From JAJXWB01 sp036796555 (lineage in GTDB: Bacteria; Pseudomonadota; Alphaproteobacteria; Rhizobiales; Beijerinckiaceae): a stretch of DNA of 64,000 nt. Below the pieces are notes generated by a model, which was not told the DNA's origin, did not search any database, and saw only the letters and a program-made list of their open reading frames with translations. A program made the position numbers and the translations under genes. Positions within the stretch are counted from its first letter, which is position 1. Every line of letters starts with the position of its first letter. Below, piece by piece: positions 25,111-34,142 of the stretch. The stretch spans positions 1-64,000 of the forward strand of contig DAIRCS010000002.1 in the NCBI GenBank assembly GCA_036796555.1. The letters run 5' to 3'.

Positions 25111-26101
25111 TCCCGCGCCGTCCTCTCTGTCGCGCTACGTCGCGGCCCTCGCGCTGCTCGCGGCCCTGTGCGCCTTTCCCTGGATCGCCGACAGGCTCGG
25201 CCAGCCGGCGCTCACGCCGCTCGCCGCCCGCATCCTCATCTACGGAATCGCCGCGGCGAGCCTCAATCTCGCGCTCGGCTTCGGCGGCATGGTCTCGTTC
25301 GGCCACGCGGCCTTCTTCGGTCTCGGCGGCTACGTCGCCGGCGTCATGGCGCTCGGCGCGCGCACCGGCGATCTCGCCTTCGGCCTGTTTCCGGGGTCGG
25401 ACCAGCTCGTCGTCGTGCTCCTCGTCGCCGCCGCGTTCGGCGGCCTGCTCGCCGCCGTCATCGGCGGCCTGTCGCTGCGCACGGCGGGCGTGCAATTCAT
25501 CATGATCACGCTCGCCTTCGCGCAGATGATGTTTTTTCTGTTCCTGTCGCTGAAGGCCTACGGCGGCGATGACGGACTCACCATCCGCCGCCGGCTAGCG
25601 CTCGGCGCGCTCGACATGCGCGACGACAAGACGCTTTATTTCATCGCGCTCGCCTGCGCCGTCGCGATCTTCCTGCTGCTGTGGCGCATCGTGGTCTCGC
25701 GCTTCGGCCGCGCTTTATCGGGCGTGCGGCAGAACGAAATGCGCATGCAGGCGATCGGCGTCGCGCCGCGCCGCTACAGGCTCGCGGCCTTCGTCATGTC
25801 CGGCGTCGGCGCGGCTGTCGCCGGCGCCCTGATGGCCAACCAGATGCGCTTCGTCTCGCCCGATATGCTGCACTGGACCAAGTCGGGCGAACTCATGATC
25901 ATGGTCATTCTCGGCGGCGTCGGCACGCTGCTCGGCCCCTTTCTCGGCGCGGCGACGCTCGTCGGCCTCGAGACGGTCCTCGGCGCATGGACCGAGAACT
26001 GGCAATTGCTGCTCGGGCCCGCTCTTCTCGCGATCGTTCTGTTCACCCACGGCGGGCTGGTGGGACTGGCGGCCGCGCTCGGAGTCGGGAAGCGCTCATG
26101 A
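25103..26101 (+). CDS. ABC transporter permease, LivM type, second importer
   Basis: 332 residues, about ten hydrophobic segments, LivM family: ILIYGIAAASLNLALGFGGMVSFGHAAFFG is diagnostic and SRFGRALSGVRQNEMRMQAIGV is the ATPase-contact loop. In contrast to the homologous segment fused at 7210-9780, this permease stands alone; its stop overlaps the LivG start (ATGA, 26098-26101). Confidence 0.92.
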   Translation: MADPAPSSLSRYVAALALLAALCAFPWIADRLGQPALTPLAARILIYGIAAASLNLALGFGGMVSFGHAAFFGLGGYVAGVMALGARTGDLAFGLFPGSDQLVVVLLVAAAFGGLLAAVIGGLSLRTAGVQFIMITLAFAQMMFFLFLSLKAYGGDDGLTIRRRLALGALDMRDDKTLYFIALACAVAIFLLLWRIVVSRFGRALSGVRQNEMRMQAIGVAPRRYRLAAFVMSGVGAAVAGALMANQMRFVSPDMLHWTKSGELMIMVILGGVGTLLGPFLGAATLVGLETVLGAWTENWQLLLGPALLAIVLFTHGGLVGLAAALGVGKRS

Positions 26102-26861
26102 CGGCGGATGCGCAAGCCCCGCTGCTCGACGTGCGCGGCCTGCGCAAGAGGTTTGGCGGGCTGGTGGCGACCGACAATGTGTCGCTCGACGTGCGGCCGG
26201 GCGAAATTCACGCGCTGATCGGCCCCAACGGCGCCGGCAAATCGACATTGATCGCCCAGCTCATCGGCCAGCTTCGTCACGACGGCGGCGAAATCCTGCT
26301 CGGCGGCGCGCGCATCGACCAGCTTCCCGCCTCGGCGCGCGTGCGGCGCGGGCTCGGCCGCACATTCCAGATCACGCAGCTTCTGCCCGAATTTTCCGCG
26401 CTGGAGAATGTGGCTCTGGCGATCCAGGCGCGCGAGGGCCACAGCTTCCGCTTCCTGCGCGCCGCAGCGCGCGAGGAGCGCCTGAACGCGCCCGCGCGCC
26501 GGCGATTGGAAGAGGCCGGTCTCGCCGCGCGGGCGCATGTGAAAGTCGCGGCGCTCTCGCAGGGCGAGCGCAAGCAGCTCGAACTCGCCATCGCGCTCGC
26601 CGGCGAGCCGCGCCTGCTTCTGCTCGACGAGCCCATGGCGGGCCTCGGCCCCGGCGAGAGCGCCGAAATGGTCGAGACGTTGCGGGCTCTGAAGGGGCAG
26701 GTCGGCATGCTCTTGGTCGAGCACGACATGGACGCGGTCTTCGCGCTCGCCGACCGCATTTCCGTGCTCGTCTACGGCAGAATCGTCGCAACCGGCGATC
26801 CCGCCGCGATCCGCGACGATCCCGTGGTGCATACGGCCTATCTCGGCGAGGGAGACGCCTG

Positions 26862-26862
<1 letters not shown>
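26098..26862 (+). CDS. ABC transporter ATP-binding protein, LivG type
   Basis: 254-residue ATPase: Walker A GPNGAGKST (residues 42-50), Q-loop within GRTFQITQLLPEF, LivG-style signature LSQGERKQLELA, Walker B LLLLDEPMAGLGP, and the switch His in LLVEHDMDAVF. Start/stop overlaps on both sides (ATGA with livM; the A of TGA 26860-26862 begins the next ATG). It pairs with the following LivF-type ATPase as heterodimeric motor. Confidence 0.92.
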
Positions 26863-27563
<701 letters not shown>

Positions 27564-27640
27564 CTGACGGCCGATTGAAAGTCGATAGTGGCGGATATGC
27601 GGGCCGGTTCGGGAAGCCTGACGTCGACGCAGGCGCTCGA

Positions 27641-27658
27641 TGAGCTATGAATAGCTCA
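27641..27658. promoter_or_regulatory. 18-bp inverted repeat upstream of the sensor kinase gene
   Basis: TGAGCTAT-GA-ATAGCTCA: eight-base perfect arms around a two-base centre, in the 229-base gap between the LivF-type gene and the sensor kinase (135 bases before its ATG). Half-sites match those of the palindrome at 31315-31333 beside the MarR gene. A protein-binding operator is the simplest reading. Confidence 0.5.
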
Positions 27659-27792
27659 CTGGATCGTGCAATCATGCCCGCGTATGGTCTGGCCGGCTTG
27701 CGAGGCAAGGCTTTATTCTCGGCTACGTTGGCGCGCGGAACGACGGCCCGGGAATGCGCGGCGCGCCGGGTTCGGGGGGTGGGTCCGATTCC

Positions 27793-30060
27793 ATGTGGAG
27801 TGTTGCAAGAGGCGGATTGCGCGCGGCGCTGTTTGCGCTGGCGCTGTTCTCCGCGTGCCTGCCTGCCGCGCAATGCCGGGCGGCGCCGGTCGAACTCGGG
27901 CGCGACGCCGCGCGCATGATCGACCGCGCCGGGAACCTGACGGTCGAACAGCTTGCCGCCGATCCCGGCCTGTTCGAGCCCTCGGACGGAAGGCCGGCGA
28001 ATTTCGGCGCGCGCGGCGATCCGCACGCGGCCATGTGGCTCAGGATCGACGCGCCCGTCCTCGACGCCGCCGCCAGGACCTACGTCCTGTCGACGCCCGA
28101 AACGCGCGTGCGCGCCTTCTATGTCTTTGCGCCGGGCCCGGGCGGCTGGACGCGTTACGCCTGGGATGAGCAGCGCGGCGCCTCCACGCGGGCCGCGACG
28201 ACCCGGTTTCCGTCCATCCATGCGCCGCGCGACGCCATCTCGGGCAAGACGCTCTACATCCGCGTCGGAACGGCCTCGTCCATGCGCGGCCTGATCTTTC
28301 TGCAGACCGAAAGGGAATTCGCGGCGAGCTACGCCGCGAGCAATTTCGTGTTCTCGATCGCCGCCGGCATGCTGGCGTCGCTGGCGATCTACCTCGTCGC
28401 CACCGGCTGGGCGGCGGGAGACCGCGCGCTCGTCACGCTCGGCGCCTTCTCCTTCGCCTATCTCTGCTATCTGCTTTCGCAACTCGCCTTCGTCGAGACG
28501 ATCATCCTGCCCGGCGCGCGCGAACTGTCGCGCGCGATCTCCACGGCCTCGACATTCTGGCTGTTTACGGCCTGGGCGGCGTTCACGAATATCTATCTCG
28601 ACGTTCGCCGGCATCGGCCGCTCGTCGCGCGGGGGCTCGCGGCTCTCGCCGTCGTCTGTTTCGTCGCATCCTTCCTCAACGCCGCCAGCACGCTCGCCGA
28701 ATGGAACGTCATCTTTCCGCGCGCGACGCCGATTCTCGGCGTGACGACGCTGCTGGCCGGATTCGCGGCGGCCCTGTCGATGATCGCGCCGACGCCGCGG
28801 CGCGCGATTGTCTATCTGCTGTGCTGGTCGCCGGGCATCGCGGCAGGCGTGCTGCGGCTCTCATTCGATCTCTTTCCGGCCCTCGGCGCGAATTACCTCG
28901 CGCTGAACGCGACCTATCTGGCGACCTGCTTCTGCCTCCTCGTCTTCGGCATCGCTATATCCGTCGAAATGTATCGACGGGAGCTGGCCTTGCGCCATGC
29001 GCTTTCGGCGACCGGCGACCGGCTGCGCGACTTCGCCGAATCCGTCGCCGACAGTTTCTGGGAGACGGACGCCTCGGGCCGCGTGACGTTCGCCAGCGGC
29101 AGGACGTCGGCCGTTCTGGGCCTCGCCCCCGGCGTCGATCTTGCCGCGCGATTGCGGCCGCATCTGCCGGCCGACGATGCGCCCGCATTCGCCGGCGCGC
29201 CGGCGCGCACGCTGTTGACGGCGGGCGCGCAAAAACTCGAATTGCGCGGAACGCCGCGGCTCGATCCGACCGGGACGCTCATCGGCTATCGCGGCGTCCT
29301 GTCCGACCTCACGCAGGACCTGGAGGAACAGGAGCGCCGCGCGCAGCAGCAGAAGCTCGCCGCGATCGGCCAGCTCGCCGGCGGCGTCGCGCACGAGATC
29401 AACAACCTGCTTCATCCGATCGTCAATCTCGCGCGCCGCGCGACGGACAGGCTCGACCCGGCCGACGCTGAGGGACGGCGCTGGCTGACGATTGTCGTCG
29501 AATCCGGCGAACGGGCCGCGCAGATCGTCGCCTCGCTGCTGCGCAGCGTGCGTCCCGCCGCCGGGCGCCAGGCGCCGCAGCCCCTGCGTCTGTCGCTCGA
29601 ACGCGCGCTCGCCGCGATCCGCGCCATCACGCCGGCGGGCGTCTCGCTGTCGCTCGCCAGCGACGGCGCCGCCGGCCCCGATCTGCTCGAGCAGGACGTC
29701 TTTCAGGTGGTCGCCAATCTCGTGTCGAACGCGGTGCAGGCGACGAGCGGCGCCGGGCGCGTCGTCGTGGATCTCAGGCGGTCCGCCGGTCCGGCGGGGG
29801 ATCGATTTACGCTGAGCGTGACCGATAACGGATGCGGCATGGCGGACGACGTGCGGCAGAAGGCGCTCGAACCTTTTTTCACCACGCGCGCGATCGGCGA
29901 GGGACATGGGCTCGGGCTCTTCGTCGTTTACGAGATCGTGCGTAAATGGAACGGCGAAATCGCGATAAGCTCGTCGCCGGGCGCCGGCGCGACGGTCGCG
30001 ATCAGCATTCCGGCAAATCCATCGCAAGCGGAGTTTCCCGATGCGCATTCTCGTCATTGA
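27793..30060 (+). CDS. 7TMR-DISM-type sensor histidine kinase
   Basis: 755 residues. Order: signal peptide (about 1-33), a periplasmic 7TMR-DISMED2-like domain (about 35-190), seven transmembrane segments (about 190-390), a PAS-like segment (about 415-500), then the kinase core. Phospho-acceptor is H534 in GGVAHEINNLL; N box NLVSNAVQATS, G1 DNGCGMADD, G2 GEGHGLGLFVVYE. ATG 27793 is preferred over ATG 27754 because it begins directly with the signal peptide. DISMED2 domains are thought to bind carbohydrate-like ligands. It overlaps the response regulator gene by 20 bases, so the pair is a two-component system; targets unknown. Confidence 0.85.
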   Translation: MWSVARGGLRAALFALALFSACLPAAQCRAAPVELGRDAARMIDRAGNLTVEQLAADPGLFEPSDGRPANFGARGDPHAAMWLRIDAPVLDAAARTYVLSTPETRVRAFYVFAPGPGGWTRYAWDEQRGASTRAATTRFPSIHAPRDAISGKTLYIRVGTASSMRGLIFLQTEREFAASYAASNFVFSIAAGMLASLAIYLVATGWAAGDRALVTLGAFSFAYLCYLLSQLAFVETIILPGARELSRAISTASTFWLFTAWAAFTNIYLDVRRHRPLVARGLAALAVVCFVASFLNAASTLAEWNVIFPRATPILGVTTLLAGFAAALSMIAPTPRRAIVYLLCWSPGIAAGVLRLSFDLFPALGANYLALNATYLATCFCLLVFGIAISVEMYRRELALRHALSATGDRLRDFAESVADSFWETDASGRVTFASGRTSAVLGLAPGVDLAARLRPHLPADDAPAFAGAPARTLLTAGAQKLELRGTPRLDPTGTLIGYRGVLSDLTQDLEEQERRAQQQKLAAIGQLAGGVAHEINNLLHPIVNLARRATDRLDPADAEGRRWLTIVVESGERAAQIVASLLRSVRPAAGRQAPQPLRLSLERALAAIRAITPAGVSLSLASDGAAGPDLLEQDVFQVVANLVSNAVQATSGAGRVVVDLRRSAGPAGDRFTLSVTDNGCGMADDVRQKALEPFFTTRAIGEGHGLGLFVVYEIVRKWNGEIAISSSPGAGATVAISIPANPSQAEFPDAHSRH

Positions 30061-30409
30061 CGACGTGGCCGCCGTCCGCGAATCGCTCGCGGGCGCGCTT
30101 GCGGCGGCCGGCCATTCCGTGACGCTCGCCGAGCGCGGCGACACGGCGCTGGAACTGGCGACGCGGGAAGATTTCGATGCGGTCGTCACCGATCTCTGGA
30201 TGCCCGGGATGGACGGGCTCGACCTGATCAAGAATCTTCGCGGCCGCAAACCCGGTCTTCGCATCTTCGCCATGACGGGCGGCGGCCCGCGCCTGACGAC
30301 GGAGACCGCTTCGGCGATCGCGGAGGTCTGGGGCGCCGAGGAAACGCTGATCAAGCCGTTCGACGAGCGCGCGCTCGTCCGCAAGCTCGCGCAGACGCCC
30401 GGCGGCTGA
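30041..30409 (+). CDS. Single-domain (receiver-only) response regulator
   Basis: 122 residues, one CheY-like receiver: acidic pair D7/D8, phospho-acceptor D51 in VVTDLWMPGMDG, Thr in FAMTGGG and Lys in ETLIKPFDE. There is no output domain, so it acts by protein contact or as a phosphate sink, or passes phosphate onward. It overlaps the kinase gene by 20 bases, indicating co-translation with its cognate kinase. Confidence 0.9.
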   Translation: MRILVIDDVAAVRESLAGALAAAGHSVTLAERGDTALELATREDFDAVVTDLWMPGMDGLDLIKNLRGRKPGLRIFAMTGGGPRLTTETASAIAEVWGAEETLIKPFDERALVRKLAQTPGG

Positions 30410-30435
30410 AGCTCGCCCACAGGCGGAAACAGCGT

Positions 30436-30590
30436 CGTCATTGCGAGCCCGGCAGAAGTCTGCTTTTGCCGACTTCGCCTGAAAGCGAAGCAATCCATCC
30501 ACCGGGATTTGATCCAGTTCCGGGGATGGATTGCTTCGTCGCTTCAGGTGAAACCGCAACGCGGTTTCACCGGAGCTCCTCGCAATGACG
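30436..30590. repeat. Intergenic inverted-repeat element
   Basis: Outer arms CGTCATTGCGAG (30436-30447) and CTCGCAATGACG (30579-30590) are perfect inverted copies. Inside, GCGAAGCAATCCATCC (30485-30500) pairs with GGATGGATTGCTTCG (30524-30538), and GGTGAAACCGC-AAC-GCGGTTTCACC (30547-30571) forms an 11-base stem. The composition is that of the dispersed non-coding intergenic repeats common in Hyphomicrobiales genomes. It fills the gap between the convergent receiver and MarR genes and may act as a bidirectional terminator. Confidence 0.75.
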
Positions 30591-30665
30591 GCCGGATGAT
30601 TCTGCTTCACCGTGGAACGCTTTAGATTGGCCCGTTCGCGGGGGCCGAAAACATGGCCGGAACCG

Positions 30666-31109
30666 TCAGCCGTCGTCGTCCGCGCCCTGGCGCTTGGCCG
30701 ACTGGATGGCGCCGAGGATCGCCTCGCAGGCGAGCGCCAGGGCCTCGGCCTGGTTCGACGGCAGGCCGGCGAGCGCCCGCGCGACCACGAGCAGGGGGTC
30801 GGCGGCGAGCAGCGCGCGGCCCATCTCGGTCAGTTCCACACCCACGAGGCGACCGCGTCCCGCAGACCCCGTCTTGCGGAGCAGGCGCTTGTCGATGAGC
30901 GTCCGCACCGTGCGCGACGTCGGCCCGAACGCCATGCCCTGATATCGCGCGAGCGCGACGGTCGTGTTGTGGGGCGGCGTGGCGTCCCGGAAATAGCGCA
31001 GGGCCGTCCATTGCGCAGGAAACAGACCGCCCTCGTGCCCCTGCGAATGAAGCGCGCGCGCGAGCTGGTCGACCAGGCGCGCGAGCGGCTCCCTGGCGAT
31101 TCTGGTCAA
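30666..31109 (-). CDS. MarR-family transcriptional regulator
   Basis: 147-residue winged-helix protein: LFPAQWTALRYFRDA (helix 2), FGPTSRTVRTLIDKRLLRK (recognition helix), GRLVGVELTEMGRAL (wing). MarR dimers usually repress their own gene and neighbours and release DNA on binding small phenolic or lipid ligands. The 295-base region upstream (31110-31404) holds a near-perfect palindrome at 31315-31333 and no other gene. Its targets may include the divergent outer-membrane protein gene. Confidence 0.88.
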   Translation of the reverse strand: MTRIAREPLARLVDQLARALHSQGHEGGLFPAQWTALRYFRDATPPHNTTVALARYQGMAFGPTSRTVRTLIDKRLLRKTGSAGRGRLVGVELTEMGRALLAADPLLVVARALAGLPSNQAEALALACEAILGAIQSAKRQGADDDG

Positions 31110-31314
31110 GGTCTGGCCTCGCGCGGCATCTGTCGATCGTTCATCCGCTCATCAATCCGGCCGGCAGCGTCTGCGTCGACGCTGTTGACCATATTTCGAC
31201 CCGGCGCGCGAGGAAGAAATGGCCAAGGCGTCGCCTGCGGCGCCGATGCGCCCACCCGTCCATCCTCGGGCCTCTTCCGAAATATGTGGCCGAAAGGCGA
31301 CAGCGTCCATAATA

Positions 31315-31333
31315 AATAGCTCTGTGAGTTATT
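31315..31333. promoter_or_regulatory. Candidate MarR operator in the marR/omp divergent region
   Basis: AATAGCTC-TGT-GAGTTATT: eight-base arms with one mismatch and a three-base centre, typical in size for a MarR site. The half-site AATAGCTC recurs, in swapped arm order, in the palindrome at 27641-27658. Confidence 0.5.
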
Positions 31334-31404
31334 CACTCTTGAGCCTGCCGCTGGACTGAGGCACTCCATCATCGAGCAGTTTCTTTCAGCCCAGGAGTGT
31401 GTGG

Positions 31405-33039
31405 ATGTCGAGCGTGTCGCGTGGGCGCAGCCAGAAGCGTTTTCGGGCCGGCGTCGCCGGTCTTGCGATTGTGGCGGCCATGCCGGCCTTCGCCGCGGAC
31501 CTGCCCTCCCGCAAGAGCGCGCCCGTCGCCGCGCCGCCGCTTCTCACCTGGACCGGCTTCTACGTCGGCCTGAACGCCGGCACGTCGGCGGGCGATGTTT
31601 CCTCGAGCCGCTCGTTCTTCGCGCCTGCCGGCGTCGGCGCCCCGGAATTCCAGCGGATGGATTCCCGGCTGCCGTTCGGCGACCTCTTCGTCGGCGCCCA
31701 GGCGGGCTATAACTGGCAGATGCCGAGCGGCGTGGTCGTCGGCGTCGAGACGGACTTCTCGCTCGGCGTCCTGCGCAAGCACGCCAGCGCCGACTACGTC
31801 GACGTCGTTCCCGGCTTCTTCAATAGCGTGACCGGCACGGCGCGGTTCGGACTCGACTGGCAGGGCTCGACGCGTCTGCGCCTCGGCTATGCGGTCACGC
31901 CGCGCTTCCTGCCCTACGTCACCGGCGGCCTCGCCTATGCGGCCATCGCCGGCGCGACGCGATGGTCGACCGACGCCTTCGGCATCGGCAACACCTCGAT
32001 CGTCGACGGCGCCGGCTCTTCGGTGAAGCTCGGCTGGACGCTGGGCGCGGGCTTTGAATATGCGCTGGGCGGCAATCTGACCTTCAAGACCGAATATCTC
32101 TACGCCCAATACGGCGGCGCCTCCTATGTGCTGCCGACGCTGCACAATCCGGCGTTCGGCGCCTCGGGCTCCGGCCCGATCGAATCGCATACGGTCGGCG
32201 TGCACACGCTGCGCTCCGGCTTCAACTACAAGTTCGGCGCGCCGGTCGTCGCCTCGACCGGCGGCGGCCCGCTCGGCCTGTTCGCCGACGTGGCCGGGCC
32301 CCGTCCGGTCTGGACGGGCTTCTATCTCGGCGTGAACGGCGGCTACGGCGGCGGCGTGCTCGAGTCGCAGCTCACCCAGTTCCAGCCGACATTGGGCGGC
32401 TTCGAAGCCCAGGGCATTCACACCAAGCTCGGCATGACCGGTTTCTCGATCGGCGGCCAGGCCGGCTACAATTACGAATTCGCCAATCACGTGGTCGCCG
32501 GCCTCGAAACCGACCTGCAATGGGGCGGCGCCAAAACGCGCGGCGAGGCGGGATTTGGAGACTTCCAGCCCGGGTTCGGGCAGGGCCTGGTCGGCAGCAT
32601 CCGCTACGGTCTCGACTGGAGCGGTTCGACCCGCGCGCGCCTCGGCTACGCCATGGGCAACGGCGTCCTGACCTATGTGACGGGCGGTCTGGCCTATGCC
32701 GACCTGAGCGGCCGGATCAGTTGGACCAGCGGCAATAATTTCTTCCCGGTGGTCGGTCTGGTCGGCGGTTCGGCGTCCGGGGTGAAGCTCGGCTGGACGG
32801 CGGGCTTCGGCGGCGAATATCCGATCAACGACCGCCTGAGCATCCGCAGCGAATTCCTCTACGCGCGTTACGCCGGCATGCCGGTCGGCGGCGGCGGCAC
32901 GATCAACGTCCCGGCCTTCGCTGCGGGCCCGATGGTCCAGTCGCTCCAGGTCAGAAGCCTCGGCGTCTCCACCGCGCGCGTCGGCCTCAACTGGAAGCTT
33001 GGCGGCTTCGGCCCCGCGCCCGTCGTCGCCAAATACTGA
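31405..33039 (+). CDS. Outer-membrane beta-barrel protein with two tandem barrel domains (Omp25-like)
   Basis: 544 residues: signal peptide (cleaved around AFAADLPSR, residue 34), then two copies of an Omp25/Omp31-like barrel. Repeat 1 opens TWTGFYVGLNAGTSAG (about 50) and repeat 2 VWTGFYLGVNGGYGGG (about 308). Each carries GAQAGYNW/GGQAGYNYE, a GLDW-x-GSTRARLGYA strand and YVTGGLAYA. The end is GLNWKLGG with terminal Phe-type strand residues. Usual Omp25 proteins have one such barrel of about 210-270 residues. ATG 31405 is seven bases after AGGAG; GTG 31399 is too close to it. Function is probably envelope structure or porin-like; no iron or sugar motif seen. Confidence 0.85.
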   Translation: MSSVSRGRSQKRFRAGVAGLAIVAAMPAFAADLPSRKSAPVAAPPLLTWTGFYVGLNAGTSAGDVSSSRSFFAPAGVGAPEFQRMDSRLPFGDLFVGAQAGYNWQMPSGVVVGVETDFSLGVLRKHASADYVDVVPGFFNSVTGTARFGLDWQGSTRLRLGYAVTPRFLPYVTGGLAYAAIAGATRWSTDAFGIGNTSIVDGAGSSVKLGWTLGAGFEYALGGNLTFKTEYLYAQYGGASYVLPTLHNPAFGASGSGPIESHTVGVHTLRSGFNYKFGAPVVASTGGGPLGLFADVAGPRPVWTGFYLGVNGGYGGGVLESQLTQFQPTLGGFEAQGIHTKLGMTGFSIGGQAGYNYEFANHVVAGLETDLQWGGAKTRGEAGFGDFQPGFGQGLVGSIRYGLDWSGSTRARLGYAMGNGVLTYVTGGLAYADLSGRISWTSGNNFFPVVGLVGGSASGVKLGWTAGFGGEYPINDRLSIRSEFLYARYAGMPVGGGGTINVPAFAAGPMVQSLQVRSLGVSTARVGLNWKLGGFGPAPVVAKY

Positions 33040-33112
33040 TGATCGCTGACGCCGCCCGGCGGCGCTCGAGCGTTTGATAGGGGGGTCGTCAAGGCGCTCG
33101 TTTTCGGCGATC

Positions 33113-33146
33113 CGGCGAGGCGTCCGAGATATCGGACGCCTCGCCG
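33113..33146. terminator. Bidirectional hairpin terminator after the barrel gene
   Basis: A 15-base perfect stem CGGCGAGGCGTCCGA / TCGGACGCCTCGCCG with loop GATA, followed by TCGTTT on the plus strand. It lies 73 bases after the barrel gene's stop, between two convergent genes. Confidence 0.7.
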
Positions 33147-33202
33147 TCGTTTCAGGGCTCTGTCCTGAGAGCCCGGCCCGTAATTCGCTGCGAACCTGCG
33201 CC

Positions 33203-33306
33203 CCTCATGCTGAGGAGGCGGCGAAGCCGCCGTCTCGAAGCATGTTCCAGAGCTAAGTGAGCCTGCCACCCTTCGAGACGCCGCTTCGCGGCTCCTCAGG
33301 GTGAGG
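33203..33306. repeat. Intergenic inverted-repeat element (CCTCATGCTGAGGAG type)
   Basis: CCTCATGCTGAGGAG (33203-33217), followed by a GGCGGC-GAA-GCCGCC hairpin and TCTCGAAGCATG, faces CTTCGAGACGCCGCTTCGCGGCTCCTCAGGGTGAGG ending at 33306 as an imperfect inverted copy. This matches the general appearance of a dispersed repeat found in many Hyphomicrobiales. With the terminator it fills the 307-base gap 33040-33346, in which I see no gene. Confidence 0.7.
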
Positions 33307-33346
33307 ATTCGAGTTATGGGCCAGACTCTGAGAAAGGGAGGGCCGT

Positions 33347-34123
33347 TCAGGGCGAGTTGGCGCCGGAGCGGGGAAACCACGGGGCCGTCGCCGCATTCGG
33401 GCGAAACGGCTTCCACGTTCCCTCCGGCTGTGCGAGACGATCGGCGATGACCCACAATGCGGGCGCGTGAAAGCCGAGCCCGATGTGAGTCGTCGCGACC
33501 TCGACATTCTCGCGTTCGCCCCCTTCCTGCTCGAGGCAGGCGCGCCATGCCACGACGCCGTCGGCGCGCGTGTAGATCGACGTCGACGGCGCGGGGATCG
33601 GCTGCGCCAGCCGGCTGACGCGCTCGGGCGTCGGCGGCTGGTAGTTCTGGCCGGTGAGCAGTCTCCAGATGATCCGGACGTTGCTTGCGCCCGGCGCGGC
33701 GAACGGACTTCCCAGCGTGATCACCATGCGGACCGCGTCGGGAACCCGCCGCGCCGCCTCGCGCGCGATGATCCCGCCGCGGCTCCAGCCGATCAGGCTG
33801 ACCTTCTGGCCGGTCTTCGCATGCAATCCTTCGACTTGCGCCGCGATGGCGGCGAGATCCGCGTCGGGCGCGCGAACGTTGCGCCCGCGCCCCCACCCGT
33901 AGACCTGATAGCCGAGCCGATCCAGAAAGCCGCGGATGGCGATCGTGGATGTGTCGTCGGCGCCGAGGCCGGGGAGCACGACCACGGGATGCGGTTGTCC
34001 GCGCGGCGCGGCCGCCAGAAACGGCGCGGCGGCGAACAGCGCGGGAATGTCCAGCAATCCTCGTCCCTCGCTCGCCAGCAGGACGAGTGACGGCGGCTTT
34101 GGTTCCTGATCGTCGCGAGCCAT
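33347..34123 (-). CDS. Alpha/beta hydrolase (PGAP1/lipase-like)
   Basis: 258 residues. The nucleophile elbow is GWSRGG (in KVSLIGWSRGGIIA, about residue 110), preceded by PVVVLPGLGADDTS forming the oxyanion region and GYQVYGWGRGRN. A catalytic His candidate is in THIGLGFHAPALW. ATG 34123 is used; the only upstream alternative is a TTG touching the next gene. It is read after the hydrolase at 34143 with 19 bases between, so both are one transcript. A lipase/esterase role fits the nearby wax-ester synthase and acyl-CoA ligase genes, but substrate is unknown. Confidence 0.8.
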   Translation of the reverse strand: MARDDQEPKPPSLVLLASEGRGLLDIPALFAAAPFLAAAPRGQPHPVVVLPGLGADDTSTIAIRGFLDRLGYQVYGWGRGRNVRAPDADLAAIAAQVEGLHAKTGQKVSLIGWSRGGIIAREAARRVPDAVRMVITLGSPFAAPGASNVRIIWRLLTGQNYQPPTPERVSRLAQPIPAPSTSIYTRADGVVAWRACLEQEGGERENVEVATTHIGLGFHAPALWVIADRLAQPEGTWKPFRPNAATAPWFPRSGANSP

Positions 34124-34142
34124 GACGCCTCTCGTGCGCAAG

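Noticed and set aside
27647..27919. Small plus-strand open frame before the kinase gene
   Set aside because: It starts inside the palindrome, runs into the kinase gene in another frame and has no ribosome site.
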